64,000 bases of DNA, from positions 62,001-126,000 of the forward strand of contig JARBJD010000127.1 in assembly GCA_033064195.1 (NCBI GenBank). Reading direction: 5' to 3'. Source of the DNA: Blattamonas nauphoetae. Lineage: Eukaryota > Preaxostyla > Oxymonadida. The translations under genes were made by a program, and so were the position numbers. Below are positions 10,001 through 22,354 of the stretch, piece after piece; the first letter of the stretch is position 1; every line of letters starts with the position of its first letter. Below the pieces are notes generated by a model. The model was not told the DNA's origin and did not search any database. It saw only the letters and a program-made list of their open reading frames with translations.

Positions 10001-12720
10001 ATGTTTAAACCGATTGTCTCTCGGAGTCTAACACTCTCTTTCAACTCACCAAATTCATCACCATCATGTTTAAACCGATTGTCTCTCGGAGTCTAACACT
10101 CTCTTTCAACTCACCAAATTCATCACCATCATGTTTAAACCGATTGTCTCTCGGAGTCTAACACTCTCTTTCAACTCACCAAATTCATCACCATCATGTT
10201 TAAACCGATTGTCTCTCGGAGTCTAACACTCTCTTTCAACTCACCAAATTCATCACCATCATGTTTAAACCGATTGTCTCTCGGAGTCTAACACTCTCTT
10301 TCAACTCACCAAATTCATCACCATCATGTTTAAACCGATTGTCTCTCGGAGTCTAACACTCTCTTTCAACTCACCAAATTCATCACCATCATGTTTAAAC
10401 CGATTGTCTCTCGGAGTCTAACACTCTCTTTCAACTCACCAAATTCATCACCATCATGTTTAAACCGATTGTCTCTCGGAGTCTAACACTCTCTTTCAAC
10501 TCACCAAATTCATCACCATCATGTTTAAACCGATTGTCTCTCGGAGTCTAACACTCTCTTTCAACTCACCAAATTCATCACCATCATGTTTAAACCGATT
10601 GTCTCTCGGAGTCTAACACTCTCTTTCAACTCACCAAATTCATCACCATCATGTTTAAACCGATTGTCTCTCGGAGTCTAACACTCTCTTTCAACTCACC
10701 AAATTCATCACCATCATGTTTAAACCGATTGTCTCTCGGAGTCTAACACTCTCTTTCAACTCACCAAATTCATCACCATCATGTTTAAACCGATTGTCTC
10801 TCGGAGTCTAACACTCTCTTTCAACTCACCAAATTCATCACCATCATGTTTAAACCGATTGTCTCTCGGAGTCTAACACTCTCTTTCAACTCACCAAATT
10901 CATCACCATCATGTTTAAACCGATTGTCTCTCGGAGTCTAACACTCTCTTTCAACTCACCAAATTCATCACCATCATGTTTAAACCGATTGTCTCTCGGA
11001 GTCTAACACTCTCTTTCAACTCACCAAATTCATCACCATCATGTTTAAACCGATTGTCTCTCGGAGTCTAACACTCTCTTTCAACTCACCAAATTCATCA
11101 CCATCATGTTTAAACCGATTGTCTCTCGGAGTCTAACACTCTCTTTCAACTCACCAAATTCATCACCATCATGTTTAAACCGATTGTCTCTCGGAGTCTA
11201 ACACTCTCTTTCAACTCACCAAATTCATCACCATCATGTTTAAACCGATTGTCTCTCGGAGTCTAACACTCTCTTTCAACTCACCAAATTCATCACCATC
11301 ATGTTTAAACCGATTGTCTCTCGGAGTCTAACACTCTCTTTCAACTCACCAAATTCATCACCATCATGTTTAAACCGATTGTCTCTCGGAGTCTAACACT
11401 CTCTTTCAACTCACCAAATTCATCACCATCATGTTTAAACCGATTGTCTCTCGGAGTCTAACACTCTCTTTCAACTCACCAAATTCATCACCATCATGTT
11501 TAAACCGATTGTCTCTCGGAGTCTAACACTCTCTTTCAACTCACCAAATTCATCACCATCATGTTTAAACCGATTGTCTCTCGGAGTCTAACACTCTCTT
11601 TCAACTCACCAAATTCATCACCATCATGTTTAAACCGATTGTCTCTCGGAGTCTAACACTCTCTTTCAACTCACCAAATTCATCACCATCATGTTTAAAC
11701 CGATTGTCTCTCGGAGTCTAACACTCTCTTTCAACTCACCAAATTCATCACCATCATGTTTAAACCGATTGTCTCTCGGAGTCTAACACTCTCTTTCAAC
11801 TCACCAAATTCATCACCATCATGTTTAAACCGATTGTCTCTCGGAGTCTAACACTCTCTTTCAACTCACCAAATTCATCACCATCATGTTTAAACCGATT
11901 GTCTCTCGGAGTCTAACACTCTCTTTCAACTCACCAAATTCATCACCATCATGTTTAAACCGATTGTCTCTCGGAGTCTAACACTCTCTTTCAACTCACC
12001 AAATTCATCACCATCATGTTTAAACCGATTGTCTCTCGGAGTCTAACACTCTCTTTCAACTCACCAAATTCATCACCATCATGTTTAAACCGATTGTCTC
12101 TCGGAGTCTAACACTCTCTTTCAACTCACCAAATTCATCACCATCATGTTTAAACCGATTGTCTCTCGGAGTCTAACACTCTCTTTCAACTCACCAAATT
12201 CATCACCATCATGTTTAAACCGATTGGAGACGATGAAGACGCAAAATTCCGTCAATATGTTCTCATTCGTGCTTCTGTGTTCGAGCCAGCGAAACCATTC
12301 ATCATCTTCGTATTCCGCAAATCAGACAAACTCGTTCTGAGTGAGGAAGACAGAAAAGTGTTCGATGCGTGTGTCAACGTCACCCACCATCACATCAAAG
12401 ACATGGAACTTCGATCCGACGAACACGAAGCCAACTTTGTGTCAGAACTCGTGAAATGGGAAATGCGACAGATAGTCGAGATGGAAAAAGACGATCATTT
12501 ACAGAGTTGTTTTCAGAACATGTTGAACAGAACTTCAGAATGGAATCAAAACAAACAAGAGCGGCAGAAGAGACGAGAAGTTGTTTTGAGAGAAGAAGGG
12601 TGGGACGATGGCTTCGAACTGCGAGTGGTGGGGATCGAGGCGGGCACCAATCAGGAAATGGTTGATCTCGCAGCAGACTTCAGGGTCGAGCAGGCATTCA
12701 ATACAAACAGGCTCAGATAG
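6431..12720 (+). pseudogene. Helical-repeat family gene, right copy, interrupted by minisatellite
   Basis: I can splice five exons in frame: 6431-6521, 6588-6670, 6708-6738, 6803-6906 and 6945 onward. The intervening introns are 66, 37, 64 and 38 nt. A first exon must lie further upstream but was not found. The large exon codes for amphipathic helices of armadillo-like character (LLSTFFLLATPPIE, IIRELILFVIDALPTIL). It then enters the 65-bp array, whose frame changes with each copy and meets a stop at 8079-8081. Coding resumes after the array at about 12211 and ends at 12718-12720 (TAG) with a Lys/Arg-rich helix and the motif EEGWDDGFELRV. If the array were a single copy the frame would be continuous, so this is an intact gene broken by repeat expansion, or an assembly problem. 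Role unknown. Confidence 0.7.
7936..12226 (+). repeat. 65-bp minisatellite, 66 copies, inside a coding exon
   Basis: Perfect 65-bp period. The marker CGGAGTCTAAC first starts at 7942 and last at 12167, 65 periods apart, giving 66 copies. All copies I compared by eye are identical. One unit encodes residues such as SESNTLFQLTKFITIMFKPI in the host frame. Because 65 is not a multiple of three, successive copies rotate through all frames and one frame has a stop, so the array cannot be read through. Confidence 0.97.
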
Positions 12721-13149
12721 AACACACACCACACCGGATTTGTTTCTCAAAGCTGAAGGAGAGAATGAATTGCCCAGTTCCAGTGAACAGCGTCGGGTGG
12801 CGGGAGTGTTGTGAGTTTGTCGTATTCGGGAGGCGTGGAGAAGAAGGGGGGAGTGTGGAAGGGAAGCTGGAGAGAGAGGAGGACGACAACGGGATTTGTG
12901 GGAAGCGAGTCAGACTCGGAGCGGAGGGAGAGAAGAAGATGGCGAGGGTTTGGGTTCGGGGGTCGAGGGAGAGAGAGCGATGAATAGAGTGAGGGGAGGA
13001 GTGGGAGTGAGAGAGATATCGACGCGATTGTTGAAGAAGGGGAAGCTGGGAGGGGTTGGAAGTGATGAGGAAAGAGAAGTGGTGTTCACACTTCGAGTTA
13101 AACGCGAAGACTTTGCAGTCGAGGGATGGGGATTCATCGTCAATAAACA
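12721..13149. other. Purine-rich stretch without a clear gene
   Basis: The plus strand is strongly purine-rich (GAG, GGGAG and GAAG runs, about 12830-13080). Open frames on either strand translate to low-complexity Ser/Pro-rich or Arg/Glu-rich sequence and look like composition artefacts. No RNA gene or promoter is evident. Confidence 0.5.
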
Positions 13150-14038
13150 TTCCCCAACACAGATCCCATCAACTCGATATTCAAGTCACTTGTTCTCGAT
13201 GACTCATCATTTCCTGACTTTGTCCTCCAGTCCCTCAAGCCCAGAAAACTGGACATCAAAACCAAAGTCATGATTGTCCTCGTTGACCTCTTGCTTCGGT
13301 CGTCATGGATGGGAGAGAGGGTTACTTCAGCACATCTTGTTGGCAGGATGTTTGAAACAGTCGATTTCGTCTCACTTCCTCTATTCGATGCAGGAACTCA
13401 TTTCATACTCACTCATCACATCGCACTGATTGTCAACCCTTTGGAGGAAGATAACGAGGCATATTTCCAACACCTTCAGCTCGTTCGTGTTTCTGTGTTC
13501 GAGCCTACCAAACAATACACCGTTTTCAGCTTTCACAACTGGGACAGACTCAGATTGGGTGATGTCGACAGAACTGAACTCGAGTGTCATCTCAGCCAAA
13601 TCCACTCTCACCTCAACAGCAAAGAACTCCTCTCAGACGGACATGACGCTGAAATAGTGTCTGAACTCGTGAAATGGGAAGTGGGACAGATGGTCGAGAT
13701 GGAGGACGAAATCCACTTCTTGATTCTGTTCCAATGTTGAACAGAACAGAACTGAAGAATGGAGACGGAACAACCGGGAGCGGCAGAAAAGACGAGAAGT
13801 GCTGAGGAGGGAAGAAGGGTGGGATGATGCGTTCGAACTGCGAGTGATGGGGATAGAGAAAGACGAACGTCTCTCTCTTCGATCTGTCTGTCGCCAGAAA
13901 CTGACTCCTCGTCCGGGTGTGTCGTGCATGTGTGTTGTCTCGTGGGTGAACCTCATCGTGGCTTCGCTGATGGGCCTCGTCTCGCTCGCCATGGCAATCA
14001 TTTACGACACGTCTCTGCGCCATCTCATGCCAGATTGA
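13150..14038 (+). pseudogene. Partial, decayed paralogue of the 6431-12720 gene
   Basis: From about 13160 the translation SIFKSLVLDDSSFPDF parallels SIQTIILDDPSFPDL of the upstream gene. It continues through HLVGRMFETVDFVSLPL, FEPTKQYTVFSF, SELVKWEVGQMVEMED and, in a different frame, RQKRREVLRREEGWDDAFELRV. The N-terminal two-thirds are missing and at least one frameshift lies near 13730-13760, where the first frame stops at 13738-13740. The tail (to the TGA at 14036-14038) is not shared with the upstream gene and includes a hydrophobic segment of about 20 residues (VNLIVASLMGLVSLAMAII). At the point where the intact copy has the 65-bp array, this copy has a different, unrepeated sequence. 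It reads as a broken tandem duplicate. Confidence 0.7.
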
Positions 14039-14544
14039 GCACTTTCTTCGCTTTGTTTGTTCTGCCTCCATTTCGTGAGATTCCTGTGAAGATGGTCTGT
14101 TTCAAGAATGGGTGAAGAATCGTCGATGCTCGGATTGGTTTGGTGAGAAAAATGTCAATAACTCAACTCAGAATGGCATTGAAATGAAGAGAGCATCAAG
14201 GAACAGACCTGCGGGAAAAGCAGGCTGGAAAGGAAGAAGATGAAGATGAGGTGGCCAGTCTGGTCCTCATGAAGTCCAGAGATGAAAATGAGAGTGAAAA
14301 TATTGAGAGAATGAAGAGGGATGAATCACACTTGAAAAATAGTGAAGACAGAAAGGGATCGATTCATCCAAAATTTGGAATCAAGATTGAGTGAGGTGAT
14401 GCATGTGGAGTTAATTTCAAAGGTGAGAGACGAAGAGAGAGAAAGGGATGAAGAAATGAAGAAACTGTGAGATGAGAGAAATGAATAAAGAGTGGGGATT
14501 GAAATGAAAGAAAGAGTGTGATGGATGTAATGACATGTTAACTT
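14039..14544. other. Gap between decayed paralogue and receptor gene
   Basis: A/G-rich on the plus strand with many GAAGA and GAGAG runs and frequent stops. It holds the 3' flanks of two converging genes. I see no further gene. Confidence 0.5.
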
Positions 14545-17500
14545 TCAAAAGAGAGCTGGATCGGCCTTCGGCTCTTCAGCATCTGATTCCTTCATTTCGC
14601 TCAGCGTGGAAACAACAGATGAAAGAGAAGGACGCTGACTCGGATCAACTGATAAACACGAAGTGATCAGACTCCGCATTTCCTCTCCCATCACACCTTC
14701 CATCTTCGGAAGAATCCCAATCTCAAGATTCCGATGCGCGTTCACAGCATCGTTTTCCCCGAAAGGAACACATCCAGTCTCCATTTCGAACAAGACAAGG
14801 CCAAGCCTAAAAACTGCCACACGTCGCGTGTCGAACTGTTGATCAGTTTTTCCTTCTTCGGGAGCTTGCCATCGCTTTCCATCATCAACAGAGCGAGGTG
14901 CTCTCGTTAGATGCGATTCATCAGCCAAATCGGATATCGAAGGAGCAATCGAAGGAACAATCGAATGCTCGGGCTGAGGCATGTACACATTGTGAGGGTC
15001 GAACGGCACAATCGAATTCCCGAATGGCTGCGGCTGCTCTTTCACAGCATCCACCGAACTGTTCGTCATTCGAAGCATCATCACCCCATCCGAACCAACA
15101 CACACATAGTGCGATGTCAGTGTCGACAGCAGAGAGCAGCCAGCGAATGTCTTCGAAACATACTCCACTCCTTTCGACAGTTGAATCTCGGCCATTCGTC
15201 GATCCACAAGTGGTCTTCTCTGTTCATGAAGAATATTGAAGAGTGTAGGCTTCTTCTCCACAAACACTGTGTTGAACGGCTCAGCACACACCAGACACAA
15301 CTCCATTTCGGGCTTGTCATTCTTGGTTCCATCCGAGAATCCAGCGTCCATCGTCGAGAAGGGTTGCGATGCATTTGAGAGAGACTTGTGTTCTGTCGAT
15401 GCAGCAACGACAAGCTGTTGCTCATTCTCAACATTTAGTTCTTGTTTCTCGTTGACATCATCTAGTTCCTGTACTTGAGAATCTTCTCTCTGTGTCTTCA
15501 GAATTCTTCTTCTCCGAATACAAACAATCACAATGAAGATGACAAGAAGGAGAGCGAACGCAAGTCCAGCCACAAGTGGGATCCACCATTTCATGTTGTC
15601 TTTCATCGCTTGCGAGATTCGCTCCGACGACGATGCTTGAATCAGAAACGAGTCTGTCGTCTGGTTCTTCCCAAACACCAGTCGACCTTTCCACTCCAAT
15701 TTCGATGACAGACTCGACAGATCACTTTCAGAAACAATCATCCTCACTTCCGTTTCCACAAATGACGATGTGCATTCCAACGTGAGAGCAATCTGAGTCG
15801 AGTTTCCCTCTTTCCCATCTTTCAAAATCTCAAACACTTCCAGCCACAGACCACACGGAATCAACGTCGCCCCAACTATCAAAATCTCAAATTCCTTCGA
15901 TTTCTTGTCAAACACCGCTGTTGAGTTTGACGAAAGAGTTGGAACGAACAATGCCGATTCTTGAGGCAGGCCACTTCCAGTCAGTGAACAATCATCCAAC
16001 CAGAACCAACCTGATGACCCTTCAAATCCATCGCATCCTTCCAAACTCCCAACATCCACCACTCCTTCATCCGAACAGATGACATTTCGACGAAGGGAAG
16101 GAAATGATGTGTGGTTGGGAGAGTTGTCGTGAAATGAACACAATTCAATTGACAGATGTCCATGTGACATTTGAATCGCTCCTTGTGACAGACGAGTCAG
16201 CTTCGAGTTCGAAATTTCAGTTGAGCAGTTCACAAGTTCGATCGCGGCGTGATCCCATCCACATTCCAATGTTTCGTCGTTGCCAACTTTGGTTGATTGA
16301 GACACAGAAAGCTGGATGTTGTCAAGTTCAATCGTCGAATCCACACACAGAAGAAGACAGAATGTGGGCGAGGTGGATTCAATCAAAACATGAAGATTCA
16401 ACAAGTCGAAGAACGCAGACGACACAGAAATCAGGCTTTCTCCACTCACACTTGCTGCATCAGATGGAACACGAAATGTCGATTTCACTGATGTCCCATT
16501 CGACACCATCACATGACTTCCCTTCGGAACTGACAGCGACGACGACAACGACGCGGAGTCGATGATCCGAAGAGACGATCGGGTGTGTCTTCCTTTTCGA
16601 ACAATCAACCACCCAACACCAGCGACGAGCAAGGATCTGTCAGAAGACCACAAAACAACGATGAGTCAGACGACGATGAGTCGACATTCAGGATCACTTC
16701 GAATGGGCGCGACAGAGCAGGAAGGACGAATCGTTCAGTCATCACAACAACATCCAGACCAGAAACAGACTCTATCGAGGTGATTCGGTATTCTACGTCG
16801 AATTCAACTGAATCAATCCATCCAACTCCCATCACATCTGTCTTTCCCGATGTCGGCGTCGAGAATCTGATTGGGATGGTGCAGGGAGGAGTGAGAGAAA
16901 CAACGAAGTCTTCATCGGGAACAAAGTTGGAGCCAGTCACTGTCAACACGCAGGACGTCGAGAGAGAGTTGAGAAAAGTCAGTTCCGCAGATGAGAAGAC
17001 CGAGGGAGATGGAACTGTGAATTGCGTATTCGTGTTCACCACAACCTCCGATCCATCCACTTCGACCTTTGAGATTGTGTACGTCGATCCAAATTGAATA
17101 GCCGAGCCAGTGAATCCTTCAATTACACGTGAAAACACGAGCGGAGAGTCCAGTTCGAAAGAGTGGGACAAATTCTGTGTCAATCCGAGAGAATCAACAA
17201 ATGACATCGTGTACTCTCCAGTGCGAAGTGCCCTCCCTTCCAGCTGGATCGACAGTATCTTATCTCGACTGTTCAGAGACACAGCGACCAACCGTTCGAT
17301 TCGGGGCGGTTCGGAGGGGACATCAAACGAGTGAGATTCGGTGTCGAAGAGAAGTTAGGTGCTTCCTCGCTCGAACGAGACAACAGTGTATGTCAGACCA
17401 AACTCGAGCTGTTCTCCTCGTTTTGATCCTTCTTCGATTGGATACAGACAACGATCAAAGGACGCGATTGTGCCATCGTTCTCAGTTGTGACGGTGACAG

Positions 17501-20258
17501 TTTTCGTGTGACTGGGGATTGATGAAATCGCGGTGGATTGGAAAGTGATGGTGTATTGAGTGATAGCAAGAAGTGCGATTGAAGAAAACGAGAGTGATAA
17601 TTTCGATTTTTGAGAATCAGAGAAGGAGAATGCACAGGAAGCAGACACAAGTCGCTCCGGTTGCGTTGGTGTGGAGAAAATGCAGTGCAACTTCTCAATC
17701 AGCACAGATGACGAACCTCCAGTTAGCTTCATCTCCTCAACAGAGTACGTGTATCCATGCTTCAGCTTAGACTCAGGATAAAGCGACACTGGGAGTGTGT
17801 TTGATGTTGCTGATGTCGGCGTCATTTTCAGCGTTGTTGAGTGCTCCTCATTCGATCCTGATGGCACCGTCGGCGTTCCAACAACCACAATCGAGTATTC
17901 CGATCCCGTTGGCAACGAAAGAGACGTCAGTGTCAGCGTCGTTCCATTTGAACCAACATTCACTTTCGATGACGCGGAAACAAGGCGAGCTGGCTCGGCA
18001 ACGATTGTGAATGATAAGCCGAACAAGAACAAAACGGGATCGTTTCCCTGAAAAGCAGAGACAAGAGTGTATTTCGTGTCGTACTTGAGATTCACGTTGG
18101 ATGGAGTGTTGGCATCAAACAGGATTCCATCCAATATCCCAACTGATTCTGTGAACGTCACTGCTGAAACAAAGTCCCCTGTTGTTCCATTCCCCGAGAA
18201 GGTCAACGTGATTGTGCCCTCGAGTTCATTTCCACGGATTTCGAGCCTTGCTGTCTTCATCATTCCATCGTAAGTCGGGCCGAGAATCGTTTGAACTGTG
18301 GGGATCTTGATCAGATATCCTGCAATCGATGCTTCAATCACTCTGTAGTCCTCCAGAGGGCATTGCATCAGACCTGACTCACCAGTGTTCACTGTGCATT
18401 CGGCAACGTCCGAAGAGGACAGTGTGAACATCAGAGCTCGTCCAATCAGCGGCGCCTGTCCCACTTCGGGCTGGCGAGATCCGCCTGTGTTGTCCACGAG
18501 GAGGAGCAACTTCCCTGACACTGGCGAGTCCAATCGCACGGAAAGAGTGGCTGACCCTTCGGTAACAGACGATGCATCAAAATCATGAAGAGTTCTCGTG
18601 TTTGTTGGTGTCGGAAGGTATACAGTCTGTTGAATAGTTGTCGGGTGGAATCTCTTCCCGGCTGGAGTTGTGGTCGAGAAGCAGTTGGACATTGTCTGTG
18701 CTGTGAGTGATGGGATGGACGCGTTGAAGTAGATATCGTGTCCATTCTCGCTTACCGCGAAATTGTCACGGAAGAAGAGTGAGTTCAATGTGATGGCCGG
18801 ACCGTTGTGAAAGTGGATTGCACCACCGCCGTGGATGCTGCTCGAAGTGGTGATGTTCGACCGGCATTCCTTGAAGAGGCAGTTGGAGATGGAAGCAGTT
18901 GTGGAGCCAGGAGTCGTGGAAGAGAGGAAAAGAACTCCTCCACGACCGATGGACGATGAACGAAGGAAGACTGAATCGCTGAGTGAAAACGATTGGGGGT
19001 GTAAGAGATGGAAGGTCCCTCCAGATCCAATGAAAGACTTGCCATCCACGAATGAAGATGAGGTCACGACGAGTGTGACAGGAGTGGGAACTGAAGTTTC
19101 GAGAAAGACAGCACTTCCTGCTCCAGTCTCAGCTTCACATGAGTCAAATGAACACTGTCGTAAGATGAGACTGAGGGGGGAGAGGATGGAAATGGCAGCT
19201 CCTGGGTTGGTGGTGGATGTGCAGCCTTTGAACGTGCACAGTTGGAAGGTGTGAGTGTTTGCGGAGATCTCTTGGAGTGTGGTGAAGTGCTTGCTGATGC
19301 GTGGCGGTTCATCGATGGTGCATGATGTGAAGGACGTGTTGGCTGCGAGGAGGTTTCCCCCTTCGTTGAAGTCTCGGCAGACTGTGCCGGACAGAAAGTT
19401 CGAAGAGTTCATCACTCGACACCCAATCAGCAATTGTGAAGAAAGAGAGACAACAGATTGATCAGACTGGTGAAGCGAGGGAGAGTGGGTCACATTCCGC
19501 AAACGAGCTGAGGAGAGTGCGGTCGAGACCAGACAAATAGGCGAGCCAGTCTGAGATGGCGATGAACAAAACAAAGGGCCACTTTCAGAAACGAGGCAGG
19601 TATCGTCAATCGAGAGGCCCGAACAGCTAAGTGAGACATCCATCCTCACACGAGAACAGGGCGGAGTGATGTTGGTGGAATGGGGCGAGGAGGAAAGAGT
19701 GGCCAAGGGAAGGAGCGTCCATTTATCGGACGATGTGTGAGAAATATCAAAAAAGGAGAGTGAACTCCCTTCCTCCAGAGAACAGCACATCACCACAAAT
19801 GGGGAACATTCCCAATTGGAGACGATCGCACTCGACCCAATCGACAAAGAAGATGACCAAATCTTCGCGATCGATGTTCCAGCCCATCCACTGTCAAGCG
19901 ACACCGATGACATCCCGATTGTCGAATTGGAGATCACCAGCATGAACTTGGAGGTGTCGACCATGTCAGTTGAAGCGGTATCTGGAGTTTGAGATTCGGT
20001 GTTTTGTTCGGGCCAGACCGACCATGTATGACTCATCCTTGCTCCTTCCCCAATAATATCCATTGTTGCGGATGACAATAGGCATAGTCGGGAGTGATAA
20101 CGATTTCCGGCAAGTCGGACTTCTTGAACAGTAGCGCCTGATTTCGAGTTTCGCTGAGACGATTGTTCCGACAAAACAGAAGAAAGTGACTGCCAGATAA
20201 GTTCATCGTTTGTCGAATGTGATGACAAGAGCAGCAATGGGAGGAGATACAATGGCAT
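14545..20258 (-). CDS. Surface receptor: beta-helix and Ig-like ectodomain, membrane span, pseudokinase tail
   Basis: Starts at ATG 20258 with a signal peptide (MPLYLLPLLLLSSHS). The N-terminal 500 or so residues have beta-helix features like polymorphic outer-membrane proteins (GSGGTFHLL, GGVLFLSS, GGAIHFHN, FRDN). Then come Ig-like modules opening with EPARLV or QPERLV motifs, shared with the gene at 41338. A single span (WWIPLVAGLAFALLLVIF) lies at about 15510-15590, followed by RRRR. The cytoplasmic part, about 14590-15300, keeps kinase C-lobe marks: WQAPEE (APE), FRLGLVLFEMETG (subdomain IX) and DPSQRPS (subdomain XI). The Lys, HRD and DFG boxes are absent, so it is a pseudokinase. Two faults: an in-frame TAA at 17355-17357, and a one-base frame change near 16605-16653. 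Homology runs smoothly across both, so it is a recent pseudogene, or carries sequence errors. About 1900 residues; TGA stop. Confidence 0.78.
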
Positions 20259-20930
20259 TCTAAGGATTAAACAAAGAATGAATGATGACGAAATGAACAG
20301 GCAGCATACAGATGTTACAGGTGAGAAATATTTGCGAAAGACGAGTAATGAAGTGAAGTTAAATTGTATGAGGTGGTGAGAATTCGTCCGACTGGATGGA
20401 CAGATTCCTGCGAGGAGTGAAATTTAAATCGTGGCTTGATCCGATTCAATTCCCTAATTAGTCGTCAAATGATTGTCTACGAGATCATTCTTGTGTGCCT
20501 TAACATTCTGAACACGTATCTTCAACTGCACGAAGTGATATCATCTGATGAATCAGTGGTCTGTGTCCTACCATCATCTCAATCAAAACAGCACAATACC
20601 TCGACAACTCCCCTCAATTGTTCAGAAAGATTGATGAAAAAAGAAGAACTGAACGTGGTTCGTAAAATGATGAACAGAACAAGGCTCAAAAAGTTGGAGA
20701 TTGTGAATGGAGACTCGACAACAGAACGACGTCAAAATGCAGAGAGATCTAAAGCGCACGCACAAGAACAATGTGTGGGTCAAATCCCATTGCAATGAAA
20801 AAAGAAAAAAGGAACACGGTGTCGTCCCGCGGGAAAAATGGTGGAGAGTGTGAAATCGATTGAGAAAAAAGGTTTAACTCGGCAGACGCGCTACAGGGTC
20901 ACAACAACAGAAATACAAACAAGCTGAGTG
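20259..20930. other. Intergenic region upstream of the receptor gene
   Basis: Should carry the promoter of the minus-strand receptor gene near 20260-20400. A plus-strand open frame reaching 20798 has its first ATG at about 20468 and codes for some 110 residues starting with a hydrophobic stretch (IVYEIILVCLNILNTYLQL). It has no family marks and I do not call it as a gene. Confidence 0.4.
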
Positions 20931-22073
20931 TTAACGAGATCCGTCTGTCCCCGTTGGGAGGGAAGACGGGAGATCGTATGGAGAGTGGTAAATATGCGAG
21001 CTAGGCGGCGAGAACGCGGGGGTCGCTGCTCGAGAAAGCAAGGAGAAGTCAGGGGTGTGTTCAGCAGAAGAGAGAGTGTTTGAGAATGTCGAACGTGGGA
21101 GCAGAGGTGGTGTTGGAAGTGACACGGTGTATGGGTGAGAGGCAGCAAACAAAATCGGAGAGCGAACAGCTGAGGGTGATGTGGCCGATCTGGGTGTGAC
21201 TGACAACGCCAAAAGAAGGTTGGAAGGGAGCGCGGTGTGGAAGGAGAGCTGTCTCACTGGAAGCGGAAGAATCGCGTTGGATTCGTGTGCTTCGGATTCA
21301 CGGTCTTCGCTCCGTGTCAGTTTCCTCCCTTCAGCCTCCCGTGGGGTCTGTGTGCAATCAGTTAATTCTTTGGCTACCTCACAATTGTGGTCTGATCCGT
21401 CCTCCTCTTTCCCCTTTCCGCGATAGACAAGAGCAAACTTTCCTGACGATGGTGTGTCGGGATAGTGACGGGTCATTCTGCGGAACCTGCGCCTGCGTTT
21501 CTGGCGCTGCTTCTCCTTTTCTTGGCGTTGGACGGATCGATACCTGTGCTTCTTCCCGGGCGTCAGCACTCCACTGCTGCTGTTGAAATGATCGCTCTCG
21601 TTGGCCGATGCATTGGAGAGTGCGCGAACACGACCTTGTTTGGGATTCAGCGTTGAAAGGTCTCCCGAATCTGTTGCAGAGTCGGGCGAAGCGATTTCGT
21701 GGAAGGAGAGGAACGAGAGCTGATGGCTTATTCCAAGATGGTCGGATTGAGAGAGGGAATGTTGGGAAAAATGCGACCAAAATGAACTGCTGTCTGAATC
21801 GATTGGCTGTGCAAAGGGCGAGGCGATGGAGAGTGGAGGGGCTACAGTGTCGAGTGGGAGAGTGTCGAGTGAGAAAGCAAATTGGGACAAGGATGGCGAT
21901 GAAAATGAGACAGCTACATCTAGAGCTGGCGATGTTGACCGTGAGCTGGCACAAATAAATTGGCCTGGTCTTTCAAAATGCTCTGAAAACGAGTCAGATG
22001 AATACGTGGGAAGAAGTCCAGGAGAAGGGGATCTCGCGAACACAGTGAAGGGTGGAGTTTTCGATCTTAGCAT
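20931..22073 (-). CDS. Ser/Pro-rich protein with basic patch, unknown function
   Basis: 380 residues from ATG at 22073 to TAA at 20931-20933. The frame is open a little further upstream, but ATG 22073 is the first good start. Composition is dominated by Ser, Pro, Leu and Phe with many SP/TP sites. About residues 190-215 form a strongly basic cluster (KEKQRQKRRRRFRRMTRH) that could be a nuclear signal or RNA-binding patch. No folded domain is recognised. It is divergent to the cationic repeat gene at 22355, with about 280 bp between start codons, so the two could share control. A disordered regulatory protein is the simplest guess, but a chance open frame in biased sequence cannot be excluded. 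Confidence 0.45.
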   Translation of the reverse strand: MLRSKTPPFTVFARSPSPGLLPTYSSDSFSEHFERPGQFICASSRSTSPALDVAVSFSSPSLSQFAFSLDTLPLDTVAPPLSIASPFAQPIDSDSSSFWSHFSQHSLSQSDHLGISHQLSFLSFHEIASPDSATDSGDLSTLNPKQGRVRALSNASANESDHFNSSSGVLTPGKKHRYRSVQRQEKEKQRQKRRRRFRRMTRHYPDTPSSGKFALVYRGKGKEEDGSDHNCEVAKELTDCTQTPREAEGRKLTRSEDRESEAHESNAILPLPVRQLSFHTALPSNLLLALSVTPRSATSPSAVRSPILFAASHPYTVSLPTPPLLPRSTFSNTLSSAEHTPDFSLLSRAATPAFSPPSSHIYHSPYDLPSSLPTGTDGSR

Positions 22074-22354
22074 GGCGAATGAATGTAAGCCTGAAGAAAG
22101 TGACAATCGCTGAATGAGCGCCTTTTTGCCGAACTATGATGAAGATCTGACCATAGTTCAGCATAAATTGACATGAAAACTAAAGACTCGCGAACGAAAC
22201 GTCAGATGAAAGGGGAGACATGCTCCTACTAGTCCGATAATCACCAAGAAACTGTGGATTAAGAATGAATCAGTACTTGGTGACGATCAATTGCATAATT
22301 CAGTCCTGAGGCGGGATCAAAAAATACCCAACTGACCTCAAATTATTATTTGTG
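22074..22354. promoter_or_regulatory. Possible shared promoter region between divergent genes
   Basis: 281 bp between two divergent start codons. The part next to 22355 is A/T-rich (AAAAAATACCC, AAATTATTATTTG). A near-palindrome around 22133-22160 (ACTATG, then CATAGT) is visible. No defined motif of this lineage can be assigned from sequence alone. Confidence 0.3.

Noticed and set aside
7936-12226. CRISPR array or centromeric satellite
   Set aside because: No spacers: the whole 65-bp unit repeats without unique sequence, and the first unit is continuous with coding sequence on both sides. A coding-derived minisatellite explains it.
7936-12226. Array removed as one intron
   Set aside because: Units do offer GT and AG pairs, but the splice choices I tried did not rejoin the flanking frames in phase.
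12535-13150. Minus-strand Ser/Pro-rich frames
   Set aside because: Low-complexity translation of a purine-rich plus strand, with no domain and no start context.
20436-20798. Possible small membrane protein on the plus strand
   Set aside because: Open frame begins at TTG, first ATG is internal, no homologous pattern; kept only as a note for the intergenic region.
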